Source: CAVTWH01 sp963794685 (GTDB taxonomy: Bacteria; Actinomycetota; Actinomycetes; Mycobacteriales; Micromonosporaceae). Taken from it: DNA of 64,000 nt. Below are positions 36,244 through 45,413 of this stretch, piece after piece. Position 1 is the first letter of the stretch. Every line of letters starts with the position of its first letter. Under the pieces are notes generated by a model. That model searched no databases. It was not told where the DNA came from and saw nothing but the letters and a program-made list of their open reading frames with translations. The stretch lies in NCBI GenBank assembly GCA_963794685.1, contig CAWCFK010000004.1, positions 310,001 to 374,000 of the forward strand. Reading direction: 5' to 3'. A program made the translations under genes and the position numbers.

Positions 36244-36329
36244 TCCGACACCTCCAAACGCGCACTCCAGAATGTTCGTTTGCCCGCTCAACCTGGTCGA
36301 ACGCGCAGAAGCGAGCATAACCTGCGAGC

Positions 36330-37209
36330 ATGAACCGCACTGAGCAGGAGATCTTCAGCCAGCCCGAGGTCTGGGCGCGCAGCCTCGGCCTCGTCGGGTC
36401 GGCGCGCCCCGCACTGGTCGCGCCCGGCGAGCGGGTACTCGCCCTGGGCTGCGGTACCTCCTGGTTCGTCGCGCAGAGCTACGCCGCGCTGCGGGAGGAG
36501 GCCGGCTTCGGCGAGACCGACGCCGTCTGCGGCTCCGAGTACCGGCCGGGCCGGCGCTACGACCGGGTGGTCGCGTTCACCCGCTCGGGCACCACCACCG
36601 AGGTGCTCACCGCGCTGGCCGCCGTGCCGGCCGGTACCCGCCGCGTCGTCGTCACCGCGGTGGACGGCGAGCCGGTCGACGCGCTCGCCGACGAGCGGCT
36701 GCTGCTCGACTTCGCCGACGAGACCAGCGTCGTGCAGACCCGCTTCCCGACCACGGTGCTCACGCTGGCCCGCGCCGCCCTCGGCGAGTCGGTGGACCAG
36801 CTCCTCGCCGACGGCGCCGCGGCCCTGACCGCGCCGCTGCCGGCCGCGCCGCAGTCGGTGCGACACACCGTTTTCCTGGGTACGGGCTGGCGGGTGGGAC
36901 TGGCCAACGAGGCCGCCCTGAAGGTACGGGAGGCCGCGCAGGCGTGGTCAGAGTCGTACCCGGCACTGGATTTCCGGCACGGCCCGGTAGCCGTCTGCGG
37001 CCCCGGCAGCCTGGTCTTCGCCTTCGGTGCAGCTGCCCGCCGGAATGGCCGACACCGTCGCCGACGCCCAGGCCGCCCTCTACGCCAGCGACCTGGACCC
37101 GTTAGCCCAACTGGTACTGGCACAACGGTTCGCGGTCGGGCTCGCGGCCGACCGGGGGCTCGACCCCGACCGGCCCCGGCTGCTCACCCGCTCGGTGATC
37201 CTGGCATGA
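36330..37209 (+). CDS. agaS: SIS-domain sugar isomerase/deaminase, AgaS-like (frameshift as given)
   Basis: About 292 residues when repaired, with two SIS domains as in AgaS and the GlmS isomerase half. It starts MNRTEQEIFSQPEVWARSL; VLALGCGTSWFVAQSYAAL is the first SIS motif, VVAFTRSGTTTEVLTAL the phosphate-binding Ser/Thr loop, and LGTGWRVGLANEAALKVREA plus SYPALDFRHGP the second domain. Removing the C at 37030 turns VFAFG into FGELPAGMADTVADA and carries the frame to the stop at 37207-37209. Likely handles an amino-sugar or ketose phosphate for the adjacent aldolase. Divergent from deoR. Confidence 0.82.
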
Positions 37210-37276
37210 CCCGCCGCGTCCCGCCCGCCACCCGGGCCACCACCCCAGCTATCCGGACCACCCGGCGGAGCCGGTC

Positions 37277-38144
37277 GTGCTGACCCGGACCGCCGAGATC
37301 GTCGCCACCGCAGCCGCCAAGCGCCGCGGCGTGGGCGCCTTCAACGTCATCACCGTGGAGCACGCCGAAGCCATCGTGGCCGGCGCGGAGCAGGCCGGGC
37401 TGCCGGTGATCCTGCAGATCAGCGAGAACGCGGTGAAGTTCCACCACGGTCGGCTCGCCCCGATCGCCGCCGCCGCCCGAGCGGTGGCGGCGACGTCCAC
37501 TGTGGACGTCGGCCTGCACCTCGACCACGTCGAGCAGGTCGGCCTGCTGGAAGAGGCGCTGGGCAACGGGTTCAGCTCGGTGATGTTCGACGCCTCCACC
37601 GTCGAGTACCTGGACAACGTGCGGGCCACCGCCTCGGCCGCCGCCTTCTGTCACCGGCACGGGCTGTGGCTGGAGGGCGAACTCGGCGCGGTCGGCGGCA
37701 AGCGCGGCGCGCACGCCCCCGGCGTGCGTACCGATCCGCGGGAGGCGCGCGACTACGTGGCCGCCACCGGCGTCGACGCGCTCGCCGTCGCGGTCGGCTC
37801 GGCGCACGCGATGACCACCCGCTCGGCCCAGCTGGACCACGAGCTGATCGCCGCCCTGCGCGCCGCCCTGCCCTGCCCGCTGGTGCTGCACGGCTCGTCC
37901 GGGGTGCCCGACGAGGATCTGGTGGCCGCCGTCCGGGCCGGCATGGTGAAGATCAACATTGGTACGGCCCTGAATATCGCCTACACCGGCGCGATCCGCG
38001 AGTACCTCGACGCCGACCCGACCGAAGTGGACCCCCGCCGGTACCTGACCCGGGCCCGCCGCTCGATGTCCGCCGCCGTAGCCACCGCCCTCCGTCTTCT
38101 CGCCACCCCCGCCGCCCCGGCCCCTCCTCCGCACCGTCGGCTAG
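37277..38144 (+). CDS. class II ketose-bisphosphate aldolase (GatY/KbaY/Fba type)
   Basis: Zinc-dependent aldolase cleaving a ketose 1,6-bisphosphate such as tagatose or fructose bisphosphate. GTG 37277 has GGAG upstream. Conserved blocks: RGVGAFNVITVEHAEAIV, GLHLDHVEQVGLLEEAL (zinc and catalytic Asp/His), LEGELGAVGGKRG, ALAVAVGSAHAM, LVLHGSSGVPDEDL and VKINIGTALNIAYTGAI. The frame as given runs on into the next gene; one C removal in the C-rich tract near 38110-38130 ends it at TAG 38142-38144 with LLRTVG, which is my preferred end. Forms an operon with agaS under the DeoR-family repressor. Confidence 0.8.
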
Positions 38145-38255
38145 ACCTCGACGTCCCGCCGGGAGGTGCAGTGCCACTGTGCTTTCCGGCGGACGTGCTG
38201 ATCATGGCCTTCCGGCCGGATCGCGGCGGCGGTCGAATCTCGGTAGCCTGCGGCA

Positions 38256-40625
38256 GTGACCGAATCAGTAGGGGCGGGCTCATCCCGTCGGGGGCTCGGG
38301 CTCCTCGCCGTCGTACCGGCGCTGATCGCCTTCGTCGTCAGCTACCTGTGGCCGAGCATCTGGACTCTGAAGGCCAGCTTCACCGGCGAGAGCCCCTTGG
38401 GCGCCGGCCGGTCCGGACACTCCGACTACGGCGGCGCGTTCGACGATCTCGGCAGCCCAATCGGGTACTCGCTGAGTCTCGCCGCCGTCCCGTTGATCGC
38501 GGTACTGGTGGTGGCCCCACTGCTCGCCTTCGCCGCCAGCCGCGCGAGCCGTACCCAGCGCCGGGTGGTGCGGGTGCTGCTCAGCCTTCCGCTGGTGTTC
38601 GTCGCGCCCGTCGTCGTCGCGGTGTCCTGGAGCCGCTCCGGGCGGGTCGACCCGGGCAGCGCGCTGTCCAACCAGTGGCCGTTCTGGATCATCGCCTTCG
38701 GGACGGTCGTCGCGCTGGCCAGCCTCGCCTACCTGGCCGCGTTCCGGCGCGCCGAGGGGCGTAGCGCCATCCGCCCGGTGCTGATCGTCGGCGTGGTCGC
38801 GGTGTGCGCCGTGCTCGCCGGCTGCTTCCAGGTGTTCGCCGCACAGGTCGGTACCGGGCGGTCGCAGACACCCGTCTCGGTGATCGTCCGGCAGGCGTTC
38901 CAGTTCGCCAACTATCCCGAGGCCACCGCACTCGCGGTGCTGCTCGGCGTCATCCTCGGGGTACTCGGTCTGGCCGCCGCCCTCGCGGTGATCCTCGGCG
39001 GCCTGCGCCTGGAGTACGCCCCGCGATCGGGCGGAGCAGCCCGCCACCACCCCGGTCGGCTATCCGGCCGCAGCGCCGGCGGGCCGCTCCGCCGGGGCCG
39101 GCATCGGCGCGCTGATCGGGGCCGGAATCGTCGTCCTGGTGGCCGGGTACGCGCTGTGGCCGTGGCTGTCCGCACTCTTCAACGGCGAGATCACCATGGC
39201 GAAGCCGGACGGCTTCAATGCCTCGGTCGGCAAGATGCTGGTCAACACGTGGCTACCGCCGCTGCCGGTGGCCGTTGTCGGGATCGGTGTGGCGGCGCTC
39301 GCCGGCTTCGGCATCGGTGCGCTGCGCCCGCTCGGCCGGCGCAGTGAACTCCTGCTGCTGCCGTTCGCGCCGTGGCTGTTCGTCGGTCTCGGCCCGCTGC
39401 TGCCGCACGCGGCCAACTCGCTCTACTCCGACGCCGCGGCCGGTGGCTTCGCCGGCCTGATCCCCCCGGTCTGGCTGAGCATCCCCGCACTCTTCCTGAC
39501 CACCCTGTTCTTCCGCGGCCAAGCCGCCCGCCGGGCAGCCGCCGCCACTCTCCCGCCCCTTCCGGTCGCTCTGCCCTGGCCCGCCCCCCGGATTTGCCGG
39601 CTCGCCCGGTTCCGCTTCCGGCTTCGGCCCGGCCGGCGGCCCCGGATTTGCCGGCTCGCCTTCCGACTTCGGGCGGGCTGGCGGCCCCGGGACGGCCACG
39701 CCCGCCGTTGCGGCGCAGACCCGGCCGGCCGGCCCGGCACGCGACCTGCTGCTGGCGCTCCCGCTGGTGGCGGGCCTGCTGGTGGTGGCCTGGATCGGGT
39801 ACGCGAACAACTACGGCTGGCAGTACGTCGCCAGCCTGCCCGACAACCCGACCGCCATCACGGCAATGCTCCGTGGCGCCGGTGCCTTCTACCGCAATCC
39901 CGACGCCCACCTGGGCATCGGCCTGGCCAGCCTGCCGCCAGTCGTGGTCCTGGCACTGGCCGGCCTGATCGCCTTCCAACTGCTCTACCTCGACCACCTG
40001 ACCCTCGCCGCCGGCCCCGCCGCCCCCACCCAGCCCATCCCCGCACCCCAGGGCTTCCTCCCGCCCCAGCCCGGCTACCCCGCGCCCCAGGGCTTCCCTC
40101 CGCCCCAGCCCGGCTACCCCGCGCCCCAGGGCTTCCCTCCGCCTCAGGGAAACCCGGCTGCCCCCGGGCTACCCAGCGCCAGCCGACCTATCCACCTTCT
40201 CAGGGCTACCCGCCCGCCCAGCCGGGTTACCAGCCGCCTCAGGGCTACCCGCCCGCTCAGCCCGGCTACCAGCCCGCTCAGGGCTGTCCGCCGCCCAGCC
40301 GACCTATCCACCCACTCAGGGCTACCCGCCCGTCCAGCCTGGCTACCAGCCGCCTCCCGGCAGCCCGCCCGGTCAGCCTGGCCACCAGCCGACGCCGGGT
40401 TACCCGGCCGCGCAACCCGGATACCCACCCGTCCAGGGCAGTCCGGCTGCTCAACCCGGGTATCCGTCGACTCAGGGCGGTCCGGCTGCTCAGCCGGGGT
40501 ATCCATCCGCGCAGGGCTACCCGCCAGCCGAGGCGGCGCCGTCCGCTGCACCTGATTCGGCGCTGACCCAGCCGGTCCACCCTCCGGCCCAGCCCGGCCA
40601 CCCCCCGACCCCGCCCACCGAGTAA
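38256..40625 (+). CDS. large membrane protein with Pro/Gln/Gly/Tyr-rich C-terminal tail (frameshifts as given)
   Basis: About 790 residues when repaired, from GTG 38256. The N-terminal segment LGLLAVVPALIAFVVSYLWP resembles the first helix of MalF-type sugar permeases, but no binding-protein-dependent permease loop is evident. Ten or more membrane helices follow, including GIGALIGAGIVVLVAGYALW and ARDLLLALPLVAGLLVVAWI. The last ~200 residues are cytosolic repeats of the GYPPAQPGYQPPQ type. Frame breaks near 39020, 39586, 40158, 40175 and 40290 each need one C added or removed in C runs; the repaired frame ends PGHPPTPPTE at TAA 40623-40625. Family and role unknown. Confidence 0.6.
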
Positions 40626-40675
40626 TTCCAGACCCCGGCTCCGCACCGGGTCTTCACACCGATGTGGCCCTCGTG

Positions 40676-40740
40676 AAGATCGCGATTAGATCCGCAAAGT
40701 GGCCCTGTACGGGCAGGTCGGTGCACCTAATCGCGATCTT
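40676..40740. repeat. 14-bp perfect inverted repeat with 37-base spacer
   Basis: AAGATCGCGATTAG (40676-40689) and its exact complement (40727-40740) flank the intergenic sequence after the large membrane protein. It could act as terminator; the GATCGCGATC core resembles dispersed intergenic repeats. Confidence 0.6.
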
Positions 40741-40777
40741 GCGGCCGGCCAACCGGGTGATCTGGCGGGCAGTCGGT

Positions 40778-40816
40778 GGGCGATCCTGGGGTCGGCCGGC
40801 GGGGCGATCTTGGGGT
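40778..40816. repeat. 15-bp direct repeat at 24-bp spacing after the SMR gene
   Basis: GGGCGATCCTGGGGT (40778-40792) and GGGCGATCTTGGGGT (40802-40816) differ at one base. The second copy abuts the minus-strand SMR stop codon. GATCTTGGGGTT also forms the arm of the hairpin at 26388. Confidence 0.6.
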
Positions 40817-41148
40817 TAGTTGGTGGGGGTGTGGCTGGTGGTGAGGTTGAGCAGGGTGACACCGAGGATGATAAAGCCGATTCCGGTGATCTTGAGGGCG
40901 GTCATCGGCTCCTTGAAGACCAGCGCGCCGATGATGGCGATGGCGGCCGTGCCGATGCCGGACCAGAGCGCGTAGGTGACCCCCACCTCGAGGCTCTTGA
41001 GCGTCTGGGCCAACAGCACGAAGGCGATCGCGTACCCGGCGATGCTGCCGAGTGAGGGCCACAGCTTGGTGAAGCCTTCGGTGTACTTCAGCAGGGTGGT
41101 GCCGATGATCTCCGCGGCGATGGCGAACACCAGGTAGACGTAGCCCAC
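40816..41148 (-). CDS. small multidrug resistance (SMR/EmrE-type) efflux protein
   Basis: 110 residues with four membrane helices. MGYVYLVFAIAAEIIGTTLLKYTEGFTKLWPSLG contains the membrane-embedded essential Glu in helix 1 (AEIIGT). AYALWSGIG-type sequence appears as TYALWSGIGTAAIAIIGAL in helix 3, and the last helix is ITGIGFIILGVTLLNL. The pattern fits EmrE/QacE proton-coupled exporters of cationic compounds, working as a dimer; a single SMR gene suggests a homodimer. Divergent from the NRDE gene with a 45-base gap. Confidence 0.9.
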   Translation of the reverse strand: MGYVYLVFAIAAEIIGTTLLKYTEGFTKLWPSLGSIAGYAIAFVLLAQTLKSLEVGVTYALWSGIGTAAIAIIGALVFKEPMTALKITGIGFIILGVTLLNLTTSHTPTN

Positions 41149-41193
41149 ACCCGCTCCTCTACTGACGTCGAGTCGAGACTACGCTGCGCAGGC

Positions 41194-41931
41194 GTGTGTA
41201 CGGTGCTGCTGCGCTGGCGTCCCGGCGGTGACTGGCCGCTGCTACTGGCAGCGGTCCGCGACGAGTTCCTGGAGCGCCCCTGGGATCCGCCCGCCGCGCA
41301 CTGGCCGGCTCATCCGGGCGTGCTCGGCGGCCGGGACCGGATCTCCGACGGAACCTGGCTGGCCCTGGATCCGGCCACCCGTACGGTGGCCGCCATCCTC
41401 AACGGCGCGCCGCTGCCGCCGCAGCCACGCCCGAGTCGGGGCGGGTTGCCACTGGCCGCCCTCGCCGACGCCGACCCGATCCCGCCGGACGTCGAGCAGT
41501 ACGACACCTTCCACCTGCTGCGCGCCGCGCCGACCCGGGTCGAGTTGTGGTCGTGGGACGGCGCTCACCTTCAGTACCAACGTCTCGGGGTGGGTGACCA
41601 CATCGTGGTGAACCTGGGCGCGGACGCCCCGGCCGACCCGCTGATCCCGCACTTCGCCCCGCTCCTCGCCGCCACCCCCGACCCGCCGCTGGCAACGACC
41701 AGCACCCCGCCGGGGGATACCGCGACCGCCTGGGGCGGGTGGGTGGACCTGTTGCGCGGCGACGGTCTGCCCCCCGCCGATCCCCGGGCACTGATCGTGG
41801 CGCACGAATTCGGCGGCCGGCGCTACGGGTCCGGCTCGGCGAGCCTGGTCGCGCTGGGGCCGGCCGGCGTGCGCTACGACTTCACCCCACACCCCGACCG
41901 TCCCGCCTGGACCCCGGTCAGCACCGACTGA
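41194..41931 (+). CDS. NRDE-family (TANGO2-like) protein
   Basis: 245 residues from GTG 41194 (MCTVLLRWRPGGDWPLLLAA). The family hallmark is the N-terminal Cys2 followed by AVRDEFLERPWDPP, the bacterial version of the NRDE motif, then HPGVLGGRDRISDGTWLAL. The fold belongs to the N-terminal nucleophile hydrolase-like class, with Cys2 as the potential nucleophile. Function is not established in bacteria; eukaryotic TANGO2 is linked to haem and lipid handling. No operon context; it converges on glgB. Confidence 0.82.
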   Translation: MCTVLLRWRPGGDWPLLLAAVRDEFLERPWDPPAAHWPAHPGVLGGRDRISDGTWLALDPATRTVAAILNGAPLPPQPRPSRGGLPLAALADADPIPPDVEQYDTFHLLRAAPTRVELWSWDGAHLQYQRLGVGDHIVVNLGADAPADPLIPHFAPLLAATPDPPLATTSTPPGDTATAWGGWVDLLRGDGLPPADPRALIVAHEFGGRRYGSGSASLVALGPAGVRYDFTPHPDRPAWTPVSTD

Positions 41932-41982
41932 CCGCCGCCAGCGCGGCTGTCAGGCCGGCACCGCCCCAGGTCAGAACCTCGG

Positions 41983-43829
41983 TCAGGCCGGGGTGAACCA
42001 GGCGACTGCGTAGGCGCCGAGGGTGAGGCGGGCGGAGGCGGGTTGGCCGTGCATCGGCTCGGGTTCGGCGCGCAGCAGGCCCATGTTGCCGACCCCGGCG
42101 CCGCCATACTCGCTGGCGTCGGTGTTCAGCAGTTCGACCCAGTCGCCCGGGGCGGGCAGGCCGATGCGGTAGTCCTCGCGCGGGACGCCACCGAAGTTGC
42201 ACACGCAGGCGACGACCTCGCCGCCGCCGCTCCAGCGCAGGAAGGCCAGCACGTTGCCGCCGGGGTCGGAGTGCAGCCAGCCGAACCCGGCGGGGGTGGT
42301 GTCCTGGCTGAACAGCGCCGGGGAGTCCCGGTAGACCCGGTTCATGTCACCGAGGAGCTGGGCGACGCCGGTGGCGCCGTAGGAGAAGGCGGCGCCCCAG
42401 TCCAGGCCGCGCTCCTCGCTCCACTCGGTCTCCTGGGCCAACTCCGCGCCCATGAACAGCAGCTGCTTGCCGGGGAAGGCCCACTGGTAGGCGAGCAGCC
42501 CGCGCAGTCCGGCCACCCGCTGCCAGCGGTCACCGGGCAGCTTGCCGACCAGCGAGCGCTTGCCGTGCACCACTTCGTCATGGGAGAGCGGCAGCAGGAA
42601 GTTCTCGGTGAAGGCGTACGTGGTGGGCAGGGTGAGGGTGTTGTGGTGCCAGTGCCGGTTGACCGGGTCTTCCTTGAAGTAGTTCAAAGTGTCGTGCATC
42701 CAGCCCATGTTCCATTTGAAGCCGAAGCCGAGGCCGCCCCAGTCGGTCGGCCGGGACACGCCGGGCCACGCCGCCGACTCCTCGGCGAGCATCACCACGC
42801 CCGGGTGGGTGCGGTAGACCAGCTCGTTGAGGTCGCGGAAGAAGGCGATCGCCTCCAGGTTCTCGTTACCGCCGTGGACGTTGGGCTCCCACTGGCCGGG
42901 GCCGCGCGAGTAGTCGAGGTAGAGCATCGAGGAGACGGCGTCGACCCGTAGCCCGTCGGCGTGGAACTCGTCCAGCCAGTACAGGGCGTTGGCGAGGAGG
43001 AAGTTGCGGACCTCGGGGCGGCCGTAGTCGAAGATCAGACTGCCCCAGTCGGGGTGCTCGCCGCGGCGCGGGTCGGGGTGCTCGTAGAGCGGGGTGCCGT
43101 CGAACCGGGCGAGCGCCCAGGCGTCCTTGGGGAAGTGCGCCGGTACCCAGTCGAGCAGCACGCCGATTCCGTTGCGGTGCAAGGTGTCGATCAGGTACCG
43201 CAGGTCGTCGGGGTTGCCGAACCGGGCGGTCGGCGCGTAGAAGCCGGTGACCTGGTAGCCCCAGGAGCCGCCGAACGGGTGCTCCATCACCGGCATGAAC
43301 TCGACGTGCGTGAAGCCCAGGTTGCGCACGTGCGTGACGAGCTGGTCCGCGAGTTCCACATAGGACAGTCCGGGTCGCCAGGAGCCCAGGTGCACTTCGT
43401 AGACGGACATCGGGCGGACGTGGTGGTCGCCGCGCCGGGCGCCCATCCAGTCGCCGTCTTCCCACGAGTACCCACTGTCGAAGATCACCGACGCGCTGGC
43501 CGGCGGCACCTCGGTGTGCCGGGCCATCGGGTCGGCGTGCTGCTGCCACTGCCCGTCCGCGCCCGAGGATGCGGTACTTGTAGCGCTGCCACTTGCGGGC
43601 GTCCGGGCACGTACCCGGTCCACACCCCGCTCGGCCCCTGCGGCTTGAGTTCGATGCCGCCGTGCAGGTCCCAGTCGGTGAACTCGCCGTCGAGGAAGAC
43701 CGCCTGCGCGTGTGGCGCCCAGACCGCGAAGTCGGTGCCGCCCTCCACCGGGTGCGCTCCCAGCACTTCCCACAGCCGTTCGTGCCGGCCCTGGGAGAAC
43801 AGGTACAGGTCGAGATCTGACAGCGTCAT
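41983..43829 (-). CDS. glgB: 1,4-alpha-glucan branching enzyme, short form (frameshifts as given)
   Basis: Forms alpha-1,6 branches in glycogen. ATG 43829 opens MTLSDLDLYLFSQGRHERLW, then the CBM48 domain (DFAVWAPHAQAVFLDGEFTD). Removing plus-strand Cs near 43603 and 43563 yields PDARKWQRYKYRILGADGQW, joining the GH13 barrel: GIGVLLDWVPAHFPKDAWAL, nucleophile Asp in ADGLRVDAVSSMLYLDYSR, acid/base Glu in VMLAEESAAWPGV, and LPLSHDEVVHGKRSL. About 614 residues, lacking the extra N-terminal domain of the 730-residue enzymes. The genes upstream on the same strand are a GT4 glucosyltransferase and a debranching enzyme. Confidence 0.9.
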
Positions 43830-43905
43830 GGCACCTATCTCACCGCATCCGAGGCGATCTCACACGGTCGGCCGCCGATCTCAGCCGAGGATGTCGGCCC
43901 GGGCC

Positions 43906-45237
43906 TCAGCGGAGCAAGTCGTCGAGCAGGTTGCCGTCGGGCACGGTGAGCTCGGGTCGGTCGCCGGCCAGCCTGGTCCGCGCCGCGCCGCGCTGCCCCG
44001 GACTGGCGGCGATGGCGGCCCGGTAGGCGGCGGCGGTGGTGGCTGCGATCGCCGGCCAGGCGTACCGGCGGTGCAGCATCTGCTTGGCCCGCGCGGCCAT
44101 CTGCTGGGCGGCCGGTTCGTCGGCGAGCAGCCCGGAGACGGCCTCGGCGAGCGCTGCGGTGTCCTTGGCGGCGAAGGTGACCCCGGTGACACCGGGTTTG
44201 ACGATCTCGTTGAGGCCACCGGTGCGGGCCACCGCCAGTGGGGCCCCGGCGGCGGCCGCCTCCAGCGCCACCATGCCGAACGGCTCGTAGAGGCTGGGCA
44301 CCACGAACGCGTCGGTGGCGGCCATCGTGGACGGCAGGTCGGCGTCGCTCACCACGCCGGTGAAGCTGACCGCCCGGTCCAGCTTCATGTCGATCACGGC
44401 AGTCTGCAACTCGGCCCGGTGCGGGCCGTCACCGGCGATCACCATCCGCAGCCCGGGGTGCCGCCAGCGCAGTTCCGGCAAGGCCGAAATCAGATGGTGT
44501 ACCCCCTTCTCGTACACGAGTCGCCCGGCGAACCCGACCAGCGGCCCGGCCCCGGCGTACCGGGCCCGCGCGGCGTCCACCGCGTCCGGGCTGGCGTGCC
44601 AGTCGGGCACATCCACCCCGTTGGGGATCACCGTGACCTGCGCCCGGTCCAGCTCCAGCAGTTTGCTGACTTCCCGGCGCATGTAGTCGGAGCAGACCAG
44701 CACCCGGTCGGTCTCCCGGGCCAGCCACCACTCGACCGAGTGGATCGACTTGTTCAGCTCGCCGGGCAGCCAGCCCTGGTGCCGGCCGGCCTCGGTGGCG
44801 TGGATGGTGGTCACCAGCGGTACGCCCAGGTGGTCCTTCATCGTCACTGCCGTGTGCGTGACCAGCCAGTCGTGGGCGTGCACGACGTCGTAGCGGTCGG
44901 TGGCGGCAGCGTGCAGGGCGGCCCGGGTCAGCGCGTGGTTGAACGCCATCGTCCAGGCCAGCAGGGTGGGCGTGGTGAGCGGGAGGAGCGGCGGGTCCTC
45001 CGGTGCGCGGACCACCCGCACCCCGTCGCGGGTCTCCTCCAGCGGCGCGCCCGGGGCGTGCCGGGTGACCACGGTGACCTGGTGACCCTCCCGGGCCAGC
45101 GAGGTGGCCAGCGCGTGCACGTGTCGGCCGAGCCCGCCGACCACCACCGGCGGGTACTCCCAGGAGAGCATCAGGATGCGCAGCGCCTTCAGTGGCGCTT
45201 TAGTGATCTTTCCCCGGTCGCCGTCGCCCTGCGGCAT
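43906..45237 (-). CDS. GT4 glycosyltransferase, glycogen/maltooligosaccharide synthase-like
   Basis: 443 residues from ATG 45237 with GAAGGAG upstream. The GT-B fold shows ILMLSWEYPPVVVGGLGRHV (nucleotide-sugar loop), VVHAHDWLVTHTAV, PLVTTIHATEAGRHQG, VIPNGVDVPDW, VGFAGRLVYEKGVHHLI and the GT4 Glu motif VVPSLYEPFGMVALEAAAAG. In this genomic setting (glgB, amylo-1,6-glucosidase) it most likely transfers glucose to alpha-1,4-glucan, as GlgA or the maltose-1-phosphate synthase GlgM do; sequence alone does not decide the donor or acceptor. Same strand as glgB, 76 bases upstream of it. Confidence 0.85.
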   Translation of the reverse strand: MPQGDGDRGKITKAPLKALRILMLSWEYPPVVVGGLGRHVHALATSLAREGHQVTVVTRHAPGAPLEETRDGVRVVRAPEDPPLLPLTTPTLLAWTMAFNHALTRAALHAAATDRYDVVHAHDWLVTHTAVTMKDHLGVPLVTTIHATEAGRHQGWLPGELNKSIHSVEWWLARETDRVLVCSDYMRREVSKLLELDRAQVTVIPNGVDVPDWHASPDAVDAARARYAGAGPLVGFAGRLVYEKGVHHLISALPELRWRHPGLRMVIAGDGPHRAELQTAVIDMKLDRAVSFTGVVSDADLPSTMAATDAFVVPSLYEPFGMVALEAAAAGAPLAVARTGGLNEIVKPGVTGVTFAAKDTAALAEAVSGLLADEPAAQQMAARAKQMLHRRYAWPAIAATTAAAYRAAIAASPGQRGAARTRLAGDRPELTVPDGNLLDDLLR

Positions 45238-45413
45238 TGGCCGCTCCTTCGCCCTCGCGTCCCACCCCGACGCCCCCGCCCGAGCGCACGCCAGTAGACG
45301 CCGGCAACGGCGTCACGGTGTGTGTTCGGGGAGCCGACCCAGTATCGCCCAGGCGGGTGTATCGCGCACGACGAGGATATTTCCGGTGTGTAAAGGCGGT
45401 TGCGATCTGCGTC

